64,000 nt of DNA from contig NZ_JBFRFW010000004.1 in assembly GCF_052115025.1 (NCBI RefSeq), positions 248,001-312,000 on the forward strand. Reading direction: 5' to 3'. The notes under the pieces are model-generated. The model did not search any database. It had not been told where the DNA came from and worked only from the letters and a program-made list of their open reading frames with translations. The stretch comes from Bradyrhizobium_A sp052115025 (GTDB lineage Bacteria > Pseudomonadota > Alphaproteobacteria > Rhizobiales > Xanthobacteraceae). The position numbers and the translations under genes were made by a program. Each line of letters begins with the position of its first letter. The first letter of the stretch is position 1. Below are positions 43,203 to 51,622 of the stretch, piece by piece.

Positions 43203-43216
43203 TTGACCGACGTCAA
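43203..43216. promoter_or_regulatory. FNR/FixK-like box TTGAC-N4-GTCAA
   Basis: TTGACCGACGTCAA is a palindrome of the FNR/FixK type. Its centre is about 92 bases upstream of the host-attachment gene start on the minus strand, giving a leader of about 51 bases if transcription starts 41 bases away. Confidence 0.55.
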
Positions 43217-43232
43217 CGCCGCCGGCCGGCGA

Positions 43233-43246
43233 TTGATCCCGATCAA
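43233..43246. promoter_or_regulatory. FNR/FixK-like box TTGAT-N4-ATCAA
   Basis: TTGATCCCGATCAA is an exact match to the FNR/Anr consensus. Its centre lies about 63 bases before the small plus-strand gene at 43303, placing the expected transcription start near 43281 and leaving a leader that carries the GGAGG ribosome-binding site. Confidence 0.65.
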
Positions 43247-43302
43247 TGACCCGCGGCACGCAAGTGACGACAAGGACGCAGACGACGCGGTGGAGGATGA
43301 TC

Positions 43303-43524
43303 ATGGTGCTCGACAGCCCCGCATGTCCGCTCACGCCCGATGAAGTCTATGATGCCGGCTATTGGCGCGAGCGCGCCCGCCTCGCCCGCGACATGGCGAC
43401 GGCTCCAGCCGGACCGGCGGAGCGTCTCGGGCTGCTGAGGGCCGCCGACGCCTATGAGCGCCTCGCGCACTACGCCGACGGCATCGCGCAATCGATCACC
43501 GATCTCAAGGCGCGCCTGTCATAG
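43303..43524 (+). CDS. Small protein of unknown function (73 aa)
   Basis: A 73-residue acidic, helical protein beginning MVLDSPACPLTPDEVYDAGY. The pattern ERARLARDMATAPAG and the repeated Ala/Asp helices suggest an all-helical fold. GGAGG at 43292-43296 selects this ATG over the one at 43297. It lies just downstream of an exact FNR-type box, so induction by low oxygen is likely. I do not recognise a named family. Confidence 0.7.
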   Translation: MVLDSPACPLTPDEVYDAGYWRERARLARDMATAPAGPAERLGLLRAADAYERLAHYADGIAQSITDLKARLS

Positions 43525-43565
43525 CCCGCGCCCGCGGTTCCGGCGCCAGCCCGTCGCCTCCCCAA

Positions 43566-43597
43566 GAAAAAGCCCCGGCACCTGACGGGCCGGGGCT
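43566..43597 (-). terminator. Intrinsic terminator for the cupin gene
   Basis: AGCCCCGGC (43571-43579) pairs perfectly with GCCGGGGCT (43589-43597). Read on the minus strand, the stem is followed directly by TTTTTC, a classical rho-independent terminator. It lies 45 bases past the cupin stop codon, so it ends that transcript. Confidence 0.8.
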
Positions 43598-43641
43598 GTC
43601 GTCTCACGTCCGTCATGGCAGACGTGCGATCCGTCGCGACC

Positions 43642-44181
43642 TCAGCCGCGCTTGACCTTGGTCAGCGGATGATCCGGCGGATAGGTCGGCGTGATCGGCT
43701 TGGGTGAGCCGATCATGACGATCATGATGGCGTCCTCCTCGCCGACATTGATCTCGCCGCGATAGACACCGGGCGGCACCGAGATGCAGTCGCGCTCGCC
43801 GAGGATGGTCTCGTAATACTCGCCGTCCTTCTCGACCATCACCTTGATCTTGCCGCGCAGCACGAAGAACACTTCCTCGGCGTCGGTGTGCAGGTGCATC
43901 GGCCCCTCGCCGCCGGCGGGGATGATCATGTTCGACAGCGTGAAGTGCTCGGCCGGAATGGTGTTGCTGTCCTTGGCGACGCCGGTGCCGCCGGTACCGA
44001 TGAAGCGCTTCTGGGCGCGGCGATACTTCGGATCGAAGTCGGCCTGGAACTTGAGCGCGTTCCAGTCATAGGGCCGGTCGGCGACGCGCGCGACGCGGCC
44101 CTTCATCCACTCCTCGAAGCTCGCCCCCTCGGGACGATCCCACGACCGCCGCTGCGTCGGCGCCGTCTCTGCCTGGGCCAT
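43642..44181 (-). CDS. Cupin domain protein of the second IclR cluster
   Basis: A 179-residue cupin. The metal-binding motif is GPMHLHTDAEEVFFVLRGK and the second motif is CISVPPGVYRGEINV. The start at 44181 has AGGAG upstream. It is divergent from the alpha/beta hydrolase gene, sharing an intergenic region that has two GTTCAT palindromes. It could be a dioxygenase or an isomerase of the pathway; no specific function can be assigned. Confidence 0.82.
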   Translation of the reverse strand: MAQAETAPTQRRSWDRPEGASFEEWMKGRVARVADRPYDWNALKFQADFDPKYRRAQKRFIGTGGTGVAKDSNTIPAEHFTLSNMIIPAGGEGPMHLHTDAEEVFFVLRGKIKVMVEKDGEYYETILGERDCISVPPGVYRGEINVGEEDAIMIVMIGSPKPITPTYPPDHPLTKVKRG

Positions 44182-44208
44182 GTCGATCTCCTGTGTTGGC
44201 CTTCAGTA

Positions 44209-44224
44209 TGTTCATATTTGAACA
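44209..44224. promoter_or_regulatory. IclR-type operator palindrome TGTTCA-N4-TGAACA
   Basis: TGTTCATATTTGAACA is an exact inverted repeat 28 bases before the cupin start on the minus strand. A second, related palindrome is at 44339-44352, so both divergent transcripts have one. Confidence 0.6.
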
Positions 44225-44338
44225 TTCTGTTCTAATCGCAATGCTGAGCAATAGGCAGCGTCATGTCAATGTTCAAAACGCATGTCAGTTTATTGACGGC
44301 AGCATGATGCATCGTTAGTGTTTCAGTCAGAACGGTAC

Positions 44339-44352
44339 GTTCATATATGAAC
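44339..44352. promoter_or_regulatory. IclR-type operator palindrome GTTCATATATGAAC
   Basis: A perfect 14-base palindrome, matching the outer part of the site at 44209-44224. It overlaps the first ATG (44347) of the alpha/beta hydrolase gene, so binding there would block that start region. The later ATG at 44365 would place the site just outside the coding sequence. Confidence 0.6.
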
Positions 44353-45243
44353 AGTGAGTTCCGAATGATCGCGCCCCCGGAAGCCCACGTCACGTCCCGC
44401 GAACCCGACGGTGTCGAACGACGCCGCGTCGGCGACATCGACGTGCTCATCCGCCCGGGCACGAGCGATGCCTGCCCGCTGCTGCTGTTGCACGGCATCG
44501 GCAGCCGCAGCTTTTCGTTTCAGCCGCTGATGCAGGCGCTCGGCACCGCGCGCACCGTGATCGCCTGGGATGCGCCGGGCTATGGCGCCAGCCGGCCGCT
44601 CGCCTCCCCATCGCCAGTCGTCGCCGACTACGCGGTATCCGCGCTGGCGCTGCTCGATGCACTCGCGCTGCCCCAAGTGGATCTGCTCGGCCACTCCCTC
44701 GGCACCCTCATCGCGGCTCATGTCGCTGCTCATGTCGCTGAGACCACGCCGCAGCGCGTGCGGCGGCTGGCGCTGCTGTCGCCGACGCTCGGCTACGGCG
44801 TCGCGCCCGGTGCGCCGCTGCCACCCGCGGTCGCGGCGCGCCCGGTGGAACTTGCGGAACTCGGCGGCGATGCCTTCGCCGGCAAGCGCGGCCCGCGGCT
44901 GGTGCACGCCTCCGAACGCAAGCCGAACGCAACGCAGGCGGTGATCGCGGCGATGGCGACCATGACGCTGCCCGGCTACGCCCAGGCCGCCCACCTGCTC
45001 GGCACCGGACGGCTGCTCGACGATGTGGCGAAGCTGCGTTGCCCCACCCTCGTCGCGGTCGGCGCCGAGGATGTGGTGACGCCGCCCGACATCGCCCGCC
45101 GCGTGGCGCAAGCGCTGCCGCCGCAGGCCGTCACGTCCGCTGGGGCCGTCCTGATCGAAGGCTGCGGCCATGCCGTCTATCTCGAGGAGCCGGCGACGGT
45201 CGCCGCGCTGATCGAGCGTCATTTCACCGGGGAGCGGACCTGA
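44347..45243 (+). CDS. Alpha/beta hydrolase (MhpC-like)
   Basis: A 298-residue alpha/beta hydrolase. The nucleophile elbow is GHSLGTLIA and the strand before it is QVDLL; PLLLLHGIGSRSFSF is the oxyanion-hole region. The C-terminal histidine is in EGCGHAVYLEEP. It may be a C-C bond hydrolase or esterase of the cluster. An alternative start at 44365 (AGTGAG upstream) is equally plausible, and would exclude the operator-overlapping residues. The IclR gene begins 2 bases after its stop. Confidence 0.85.
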   Translation: MNSEFRMIAPPEAHVTSREPDGVERRRVGDIDVLIRPGTSDACPLLLLHGIGSRSFSFQPLMQALGTARTVIAWDAPGYGASRPLASPSPVVADYAVSALALLDALALPQVDLLGHSLGTLIAAHVAAHVAETTPQRVRRLALLSPTLGYGVAPGAPLPPAVAARPVELAELGGDAFAGKRGPRLVHASERKPNATQAVIAAMATMTLPGYAQAAHLLGTGRLLDDVAKLRCPTLVAVGAEDVVTPPDIARRVAQALPPQAVTSAGAVLIEGCGHAVYLEEPATVAALIERHFTGERT

Positions 45244-45245
45244 TC

Positions 45246-46106
45246 ATGGCACGGAAACCCAAAGCAACGTCCAATGGAACGGCGAGGCGCAGCGAGGCGC
45301 CGGCTTACGGCATCCCGGCCGTCGAGAAGGCGATCAAGCTGCTGCGGCACATCTCGGAGGGCGAGTCGGTCGCCAATCTCAGCCACACCGCAAGCGCGCT
45401 GCGCATCAACCGCACCACCTTGATGCGGCTCATCGCCTCGCTGGAGGCCGGGCGCTTCATCGAGAAGAAGCCCTATGGCCTCGGCTACCAGATCGGCCCC
45501 GGGCTGATCGGCGTCGCGGCCCAGACCTTCCTGTCGCGCGACCTCAACCAGACCGCGCTGCCCTATCTCATCACCCTGTCCGAGGAGTTCGGCCTTTCCA
45601 CCCATCTCGGCATCCTCGAAGGCCGCGACGTGCTCTACCTGCTGCGGCAGGTGCCGCATGTGTTCCGCGCCAGCGCCGTGCGCGTCGGCTCGCGCCTGCC
45701 GGCGCACGCCACCAGCATGGGCCGCATCATGCTGGCCTACCTGCCGGAGGCGCAGCTGCGGGCGCTGTTCGACGGCGCCGCCCTCGAAGCCGCGACCGAG
45801 CAGACCGTCACCACCATCGACGATCTCGTTGCCGAGACCCGCGCCGCCCGCCAGGCCGGGCTCGCCTGGAGCCATTCGTCCTATGAGGCCGGCGTCGATT
45901 CCTGCGCTGCGCCGATCTTCGACCACAGCGGCCTCGTCGTCGCCGCCATCAACATCACTGGCCCCGAGAGCGCGTTCAGCATCCAGGGCGGCAAGCGCGC
46001 GCGGATCAGCGAGGCGCTGCGTCGCGCCGCGCTGAACATCTCCGAACGGCTCGGCTACGTGCCGCCGGCCGAACCGCGCGCCACACAGCGAGGTTCGACC
46101 GCATGA
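45246..46106 (+). CDS. IclR family transcriptional regulator, second copy
   Basis: A 286-residue IclR protein. After a polar N-terminus the winged helix is at about 30-85 (ALRINRTTLMRLIASLEAG), and the effector domain at about 105-275 (RLPAHATSMGRIMLAYLP and SCAAPIFDHSG). It is encoded inside the plus-strand operon, 2 bases after the hydrolase. It probably binds the GTTCAT palindromes at 44209 and 44339, thereby regulating itself. Confidence 0.92.
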   Translation: MARKPKATSNGTARRSEAPAYGIPAVEKAIKLLRHISEGESVANLSHTASALRINRTTLMRLIASLEAGRFIEKKPYGLGYQIGPGLIGVAAQTFLSRDLNQTALPYLITLSEEFGLSTHLGILEGRDVLYLLRQVPHVFRASAVRVGSRLPAHATSMGRIMLAYLPEAQLRALFDGAALEAATEQTVTTIDDLVAETRAARQAGLAWSHSSYEAGVDSCAAPIFDHSGLVVAAINITGPESAFSIQGGKRARISEALRRAALNISERLGYVPPAEPRATQRGSTA

Positions 46107-46951
46107 CCAGTCTCCGGCACCGCGGCGGGCGCGACATGACGCTCGGCCTGATCGGCTACGGCACCATCGCCACCGAGTTGCTGGCAACGCTGCAGCGCGA
46201 GGTGCAGGCGCCGCTCGCGCGGCTCGTCTGCCTGGCACGCCCCGAAGGCGCGGCCCGGGCCACGGCCCTGCTGGACCGCCACGCCGCCCTCGCCACGGAC
46301 CGCCGCGTCGTCCACAGGACGACCGATCTCGCCGGCCTCGACCTCGTCGTCGAATGTGCCGGACAGGATGCGCTGAGAGCCCACGGCCCCGCCGTGCTCA
46401 CCGCCGGCATCGATCTCATCGTCGCCTCGGTCGGCGCACTCGCCGACGATGCCTTCCACACGGCATTGCGCGACGCCGCCGTGCACGGCCACGCCCGCAT
46501 CCATCTGCCCGCCGGCGCGGTCGGCGGCATCGATGCGCTGAAGGCGGCGCAGCTCGCCGGCCTCGACGACGTGCTCTATCGCGGCCGCAAGCCGCCCGCG
46601 GCCTGGAAGGGCACACCCGCGGAAAACCTGCTCGACCTCGATGATCTGGACGGCCCGCGCGTGTTCTTCACCGGCAGTGCGGGCGAGGCGGCCCGCAGCT
46701 ACCCGAAGAACGCCAATGTCGCCGCGATCGTCGCGCTCGCCGGTCTCGGCTTCGACGCGACCCGCGTCGAACTCGCCGCCGACCCGGCGATCGCGCGCAA
46801 CGTCCATGAGATCGAATTCCGCTCGCGCGCCGGCACGGTGGCGATCCGGATCGAGAATGCACCGGCGCCGGACAATCCCCGGACATCGCTCGGCACCGCC
46901 CACAGCCTCGCCCGCGCGGTTCTGAACGCGACAGCGCCGCTGGTGATCTGA
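46103..46951 (+). CDS. Aspartate dehydrogenase-like protein
   Basis: A 282-residue NAD(P)-binding protein of the L-aspartate dehydrogenase family. The Rossmann motif is LGLIGYGTIATELLA, the segment HLPAGAVGGIDALKAAQ is the domain interface, and YPKNANVAAIVALAGLG is the catalytic-domain helix. It may convert aspartate to iminoaspartate or be a relative acting on another amino acid. The ATG at 46103 overlaps the IclR stop by 4 bases and has GAGG upstream; M12 (46136) is a weaker alternative. Why an aspartate-type enzyme lies in an IclR catabolic cluster is unclear. Confidence 0.82.
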   Translation: MTSLRHRGGRDMTLGLIGYGTIATELLATLQREVQAPLARLVCLARPEGAARATALLDRHAALATDRRVVHRTTDLAGLDLVVECAGQDALRAHGPAVLTAGIDLIVASVGALADDAFHTALRDAAVHGHARIHLPAGAVGGIDALKAAQLAGLDDVLYRGRKPPAAWKGTPAENLLDLDDLDGPRVFFTGSAGEAARSYPKNANVAAIVALAGLGFDATRVELAADPAIARNVHEIEFRSRAGTVAIRIENAPAPDNPRTSLGTAHSLARAVLNATAPLVI

Positions 46952-47021
46952 ACAACAACGACAGGTGAGGATGGCGCCCCGCGCCACACGACAACAACGC
47001 GTAGGAGTGGAGACTGTGCAG

Positions 47022-48296
47022 ATGAAACGATGGCTTGGCGTGATCGTGCTGATGCTGGTGGTGAGCATCGCCTACATGGACCGCATCAACGTGTCCCTGA
47101 TGATCACCAACACGGATTTTCTGCACACGCTGGGGCTGGAAGGCGACCGCATCGCGCAGGGCCGGCTGATGTCGCTGTTCCTGTTCGGCTACGGCCTGTC
47201 GGCCTGGTTCCTGACCCCGCTGTTCGAGGCGCGCTGGAGCGTGCGCGCCAGCCTTCTGATCAGCCTCGTGCTGTGGACGGTGTTCACCGGCGCCTCGGCG
47301 CTCACCACCAGCGTGGTGCTGTTTCTGTCCTGGCGCTTCCTGCTCGGCGGCGCCGAGGGCCCGCTGTTCTCCCTCAAGACCATGTACGTCAAGGAGCACT
47401 TCGCCGCCCATGAGGTCGGCAAGCCCAACGCGGTAAGCTCGCTCGGCGTCAGCATCGGCCTCGGCGCCGGCTATTCGATCCTGAATTTCCTGATCCAGCA
47501 CTTCGGCTGGCGGGATTCGTTCTGGGCGCTGGCCGCGCTCAATGTCGTGATCGGCATGCCGCTGGTGATGTTGTTCATTCGGGCGCCGGAGGCTGCCGCG
47601 ACGCGTCCGGCCAGGCCAAAGCCGGCGGCGCTGTCGCTGATGCTGGCAGCGCTGCGCACCCCGCACCTGTTCTGGATCCTGGTTATCGAGGTGTGCACAC
47701 TGAGCTACCTGTGGGGCGCCAGCACCTGGCTGCCGTCCTATCTCAAGGAAGCCCGCCACTTCTCGCTGAACGAGATGAGCGTGTTCGCGGGCCTGCCCTT
47801 CATCGTCGGCATCGTCGCCGGTGTTATCGGCGGCTCCTTTGTCGATCTGCTGCCGCGCCATCGCGCGCCGCTCGCCTTCGTCATCGGCGGCCTCATCACC
47901 GCGGCCTGCGTCACCATGGCGATCATCGCCGCGAACCCGTATGTCGCCGCCACCGCGCTGATCCTTGCCGGCGCCGGCTGGGGCTTCCAGGCGCCGGCGA
48001 TTCCGACACTGGTGCAGCACGTGGCTCAGGACGGCACCGTCGGCAGCACCTATGGCATCGTCAACGGCGTCGGCAACCTCGTCTCGGCGCTGATGCCGAT
48101 GGTCATGGGCGCGGCGATGATGGCCGGCAAGAGCGAGAATCTCGGCCAGGGCTTCTGGCTGCTTGCCGGCACGCAGCTGGTCACCGTCGTGTCCGGCGCC
48201 GCGCTGCTGTGGCGGCTCGGCAGGCACGAGGCAACCGCCCCCTCGACCGTTCAGCCGGTCTCGGTCGTCAACCCTGGCGGCGGAGGAACGCGGTGA
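47022..48296 (+). CDS. MFS transporter of the anion:cation symporter family
   Basis: A 424-residue, 12-helix MFS carrier. The first loop reads AYMDRINVSLM, the hallmark of the anion:cation symporter (ACS) family, which imports organic anions such as hexuronates and aromatic acids. It starts MKRWLGVIVLMLVVSIAYMD with GGAGTGGAG upstream, so I prefer it to 46965. It is the last gene of the second IclR operon and its substrate is probably the operon's feedstock. It overlaps the convergent YciI-like gene by 29 bases at its 3' end. Confidence 0.87.
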   Translation: MKRWLGVIVLMLVVSIAYMDRINVSLMITNTDFLHTLGLEGDRIAQGRLMSLFLFGYGLSAWFLTPLFEARWSVRASLLISLVLWTVFTGASALTTSVVLFLSWRFLLGGAEGPLFSLKTMYVKEHFAAHEVGKPNAVSSLGVSIGLGAGYSILNFLIQHFGWRDSFWALAALNVVIGMPLVMLFIRAPEAAATRPARPKPAALSLMLAALRTPHLFWILVIEVCTLSYLWGASTWLPSYLKEARHFSLNEMSVFAGLPFIVGIVAGVIGGSFVDLLPRHRAPLAFVIGGLITAACVTMAIIAANPYVAATALILAGAGWGFQAPAIPTLVQHVAQDGTVGSTYGIVNGVGNLVSALMPMVMGAAMMAGKSENLGQGFWLLAGTQLVTVVSGAALLWRLGRHEATAPSTVQPVSVVNPGGGGTR

Positions 48297-48555
48297 TCGA
48301 CACCGTCTCCCAGATGCCCGCCGCAAAGAACGGATCGGCGTGGTGGAACGTTTCCACCGCCGCACGGTTCGGCGCCTCGATCAGGAACAGGCTGCCGATC
48401 ATGGTCTGGCCGTCGTCGGCAACCAGCGGCCCCGACATCACGATGCGAATGCCGAACGCCGAGGTGTCGGACAGGAACGCCTTGTGGGCGTCGTAATTGG
48501 CCTGCCGGACCGGCAGCGCGCCGGGGCGATCGAGGGCATGGATGATGAACAGCAT
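48268..48555 (-). CDS. YciI-like protein
   Basis: A 95-residue YciI-type dimeric alpha-beta barrel protein. It begins MLFIIHALDRPGALPVRQ, the characteristic first strand and helix of the family. The conserved Asp-His-like patch is in VETFHHADPFFAAG. In some aromatic pathways, related proteins act on chloro- or muconolactone-type intermediates. The start at 48555 has GGAGAG upstream. It is the last gene of the ten-gene minus-strand operon, separated from the solute-binding gene by a strong hairpin. Confidence 0.82.
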   Translation of the reverse strand: MLFIIHALDRPGALPVRQANYDAHKAFLSDTSAFGIRIVMSGPLVADDGQTMIGSLFLIEAPNRAAVETFHHADPFFAAGIWETVSITAFLRRQG

Positions 48556-48591
48556 CGGGACTCTCCGGAAGATCGTGTTGCAGATGTGAAG

Positions 48592-48615
48592 CCCGCGCGG
48601 CAATGACCGCGCGGG
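48592..48615 (-). terminator. Strong 9-bp hairpin between SBP and YciI genes
   Basis: CCCGCGCGG (48592-48600) and CCGCGCGGG (48607-48615) form a perfect stem with a 6-base loop (CAATGA). There is no T-tract on the minus strand, so it is probably an mRNA-stabilising structure protecting the abundant solute-binding transcript, or an attenuator, rather than a full terminator. Confidence 0.5.
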
Positions 48616-48685
48616 AGTCCTTGTCTTTGCAGCCGGACGGCTGATGGCATGGCCGAACCGCTGGTGGCCACGCCTGCGGCGCGGA

Positions 48686-49657
48686 TCACTTGCCGCCGAG
48701 CTTGACGGCTTCGTCCCAGGTCGGGCACTTGCGGGTCTCCAGCGGCACGTCGTAGGGCTGGTAGTTCTCCTTCGAGATCACGGTCGGCTTGAGCACGATC
48801 TCGGTGATCACCGGCTCGCCGCGCAGCGCGCGGATCGCGATCATGGTGCCGACGCAGCCCTGCACGAAGCCGTTGTAGTCGCCGCTGGCGAGCAGCTTGC
48901 CGGCCTTGATGGCGTCGACCGCCTCCTTGGTGCCGTTGACGCCGATCACCTCAGCCTTGCGGTTGGCGCCGTCGAGCGCCTCGATGGCGCCGATCGCCAT
49001 GGCGTCGTTGGCCGCGAGCACGCCGTCGATCTGCGAGTTGGACTGCATCAGGTTTTCCATCACCTGCAGCGCCTGCAGGCGCTGGTAGTTGGCCGGCTGG
49101 GCGGCGACCACCTTGGCGCTGGGATTTTCCTTGAGCGCGTCATAGAAGCCGCGAACCCGGTCGATGTTGGTCAGCGAGCCCTTGACGCCTTCGAGGATCA
49201 CGACGTTGCCCTTGCCGCCGAGCGCCTTGAGCAGGTGGCGCGCGGTCTCGAGGCCGAGGCTGTAGTCGTCGGCGCCGACGAAGGACACGAAGCGGCCGCC
49301 CTCCGACCGGTCGGTGACGTTCACCACCGGGATCTTGGCCTTGTTGATCTCCTCGACGCCCGGCACCATCGCCTTGTAGTCGACCGGGATGAACACGATC
49401 GCACTCGGCTTCTTGACGATCACGTCCTCGATCTGGCTGAGCTGCTCGGGAATGCTGTCCGGCTTGGTCGGAATGTAATGCAGCGTCTTGGCGCCGAGCG
49501 CCTTGGCGGCGGCGTCCGCACCGACACGGACCGTCTGGAAATACGGATTGGTCTGGTTCTTGGTGAAGACCGCGATGGTCTCGTTGTCGGCGAATGCGCT
49601 GCCTGCGGCGGCGGCCGACGCCAGCACAGCCAGAATGGCACAGGTCGTTGTCTTCAT
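48686..49657 (-). CDS. Ribose-type ABC solute-binding protein
   Basis: A 323-residue periplasmic binding protein of the RbsB type. The signal peptide is MKTTTCAILAVLASAAAAGS; the mature protein begins with ETIAVFTKNQTNPYF, the usual first strand. Inner parts include GANRKAEVIGVNGTKEAVDAI and the hinge regions of type I fold. Sugars are common ligands, but this operon suggests an aromatic or heterocyclic compound. It is transcribed after two permeases and an RbsA-like ATPase, a complete importer. Confidence 0.92.
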   Translation of the reverse strand: MKTTTCAILAVLASAAAAGSAFADNETIAVFTKNQTNPYFQTVRVGADAAAKALGAKTLHYIPTKPDSIPEQLSQIEDVIVKKPSAIVFIPVDYKAMVPGVEEINKAKIPVVNVTDRSEGGRFVSFVGADDYSLGLETARHLLKALGGKGNVVILEGVKGSLTNIDRVRGFYDALKENPSAKVVAAQPANYQRLQALQVMENLMQSNSQIDGVLAANDAMAIGAIEALDGANRKAEVIGVNGTKEAVDAIKAGKLLASGDYNGFVQGCVGTMIAIRALRGEPVITEIVLKPTVISKENYQPYDVPLETRKCPTWDEAVKLGGK

Positions 49658-49697
49658 GTCGTATTCCCTCTCCAGGCTTTGTTGAGACCGATTGTGG

Positions 49698-50675
49698 TTA
49701 TTGCCCGCGGCGGCGCGTCTTCATGTCGAGCCAGACCGCGAGGATGACGATCACGCCGGTGACCAGCGGCTGCCAGCTGGCGCTGACCTGCAGCAGGTTC
49801 ATGCCGTTGAGCACCAGCGTCAGGATCAACGCGCCGACAAACGTGCCGAACACGGTGCCGATGCCGCCGAACAGCGACGTGCCGCCGATCAGCACGGCTG
49901 CGATCGCCGGCAGCGTCAGGCTCTCGCCGATATCCGCCTCGGCGGAGTTCAGCCGCGCCAGGAAGATGATCGATGCCAGCCCCGCCATCAGGCCGGACAT
50001 GACGTAGACCAGCACGAGGCGCCGCGACACCGGGATGCCCGACAGCCGCGCCGCGACCGGGTTGGCGCCGATGGCGTAGATCTCCTGCCCCCAGGTGGTG
50101 CGCTGGGCGAAGATGGTGCCGATGGCGAGAAAGATCAGCAGCAGGTAGACCGGGATCGGCAGGCCGAGCAGGTAGCCGCTGCCGATCTGGCGGAAGCCCG
50201 GCGGAAAGCCGTGGATGGTATCGCCGGCCATGTACCAGTAGGTCAGGCCGTGCAGCACCCACAGCATGCCATAGGTAGCGATGAACGACGGGATGCGCAG
50301 AGCCGTCACCATCAGGCCGTTGAGCAGCCCGATCACCCCGCCAACGGCAAGGCCCGCCAGCACGCCGAGCACCGGCGAGCCCGTCAGCTTGATCACCGTG
50401 CCCGCGAGACATGCCGACAGCGCCACATTAGCGCCGACCGACAGGTCGAGGCCGGCGGTCAGCACCACCAGCGTCAGGCCGGCGGCGATGAAGAACATCA
50501 GGCTGGCCTGCCGCAGCACATTGAGGATGTTGTTGAGGTTGAGAAAGGAGTCGCTGAGCAGGCTCAGCGCGACGCAGATCAGGAGCGCCGCCAGCAGGCG
50601 GTAGAACACCTGGATGACGTCGTCGGACACGAACGCGCGCGGCGGCGCGGTCATCGGCTTGCTCACATCGGTCAT
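49698..50675 (-). CDS. ABC permease, RbsC type (second)
   Basis: A 325-residue inner-membrane permease with about eight to ten membrane helices, starting with a short cytoplasmic N-terminus. The conserved RbsC segments TSLFGGIGTVFGTFVGALI and GLDLSVGANVALSAC are present. It overlaps the preceding permease by 4 bases (ATGA), so the two are translated together. Two different permeases probably form a heterodimer. Confidence 0.92.
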   Translation of the reverse strand: MTDVSKPMTAPPRAFVSDDVIQVFYRLLAALLICVALSLLSDSFLNLNNILNVLRQASLMFFIAAGLTLVVLTAGLDLSVGANVALSACLAGTVIKLTGSPVLGVLAGLAVGGVIGLLNGLMVTALRIPSFIATYGMLWVLHGLTYWYMAGDTIHGFPPGFRQIGSGYLLGLPIPVYLLLIFLAIGTIFAQRTTWGQEIYAIGANPVAARLSGIPVSRRLVLVYVMSGLMAGLASIIFLARLNSAEADIGESLTLPAIAAVLIGGTSLFGGIGTVFGTFVGALILTLVLNGMNLLQVSASWQPLVTGVIVILAVWLDMKTRRRGQ

Positions 50676-51622
50676 GACTGGCTCCGCAATCCGTCGACAA
50701 ACAGCGCCACGATCACCAGGATGCCGACACTCGCCACCTGCACCGAGGATGGCAGCGCCAGCAGGTTGAGGCCGTTGCGCAGCACGCCCACGGCGATGAC
50801 GCCGAGCACGGTGCCGAGCAGCCAGCCGTTGCCGCGCTCGAACGAGGTGCCGCCCACGGCGACGGCGGCGATGGCGTCGAACTCGAGGCCAAGGCCGGCG
50901 GTCGGATGGCCGGAGTTCATCCGCGCGGTCATCAACAGGCCGGCAAGGCCAGCCATGGCGCCGCCGATGGCGTAGACGCCGACCAGCAGCAGGCCGGGCG
51001 AGCGGCCCGCATAGCGCAGCGCCTCGCGATTGCCGCCAAGCGCGAAGATGTAGGTGCCGAAACGGGTGTGATAGAGCAGCCCGTGGAACGCGAAATAGGT
51101 GCCGAGCGCCAGCAGGATCGGCGCGGGAATGCCGGCGATCTCACCGGAATAGACGCTGCGCAGGCCCGCCGGGATGCCGACCACGCTCTGGCCGTCGCTG
51201 ACGATCAGCGACAGCCCCTGCGCCATGCCGAGCGTGCCGAGGGTGGCGACGAACGGCGGGATGCCGACAAAGGCCACCAGCCAGCCATTGGCGATGCCGA
51301 AGGCGAGGCCGACCAGAATCCCTGCACCGAGCGCCAGCACGATCGACTTGGTGGCGACCGCGACAATGGCGACCACCAGCGAGGTGAGCGTCAGCACTGC
51401 GCCCATCGACAGGTCGAGGCCCTCGGTCATGATGATCAGCGTCATCGGCAGCGCCAGCATCATCAGGATGGTGGACTGCACCAGCACGTTGGAGATGTTG
51501 GGCACGGACAGGAAGCCCGGTGCGATCAGGCCGAACAGCACGACCAGCAGCACGAGCATCACGGCGACGCCGGGAATCCGCTGCAGCGGATTGGCCGGCA
51601 GGGCGATCACGGTCTCACGCAT
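50672..51622 (-). CDS. ABC permease, RbsC type (first)
   Basis: A 316-residue inner-membrane permease of the ribose family. Characteristic stretches are EGLDLSMGAVLTLTSLV, GTLGMAQGLSLIV and GTSFERGNGWLLGTVLG. It overlaps the ATPase stop by 8 bases and the second permease start by 4 bases. It pairs with the second permease rather than forming a homodimer. Confidence 0.92.
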   Translation of the reverse strand: MRETVIALPANPLQRIPGVAVMLVLLVVLFGLIAPGFLSVPNISNVLVQSTILMMLALPMTLIIMTEGLDLSMGAVLTLTSLVVAIVAVATKSIVLALGAGILVGLAFGIANGWLVAFVGIPPFVATLGTLGMAQGLSLIVSDGQSVVGIPAGLRSVYSGEIAGIPAPILLALGTYFAFHGLLYHTRFGTYIFALGGNREALRYAGRSPGLLLVGVYAIGGAMAGLAGLLMTARMNSGHPTAGLGLEFDAIAAVAVGGTSFERGNGWLLGTVLGVIAVGVLRNGLNLLALPSSVQVASVGILVIVALFVDGLRSQS

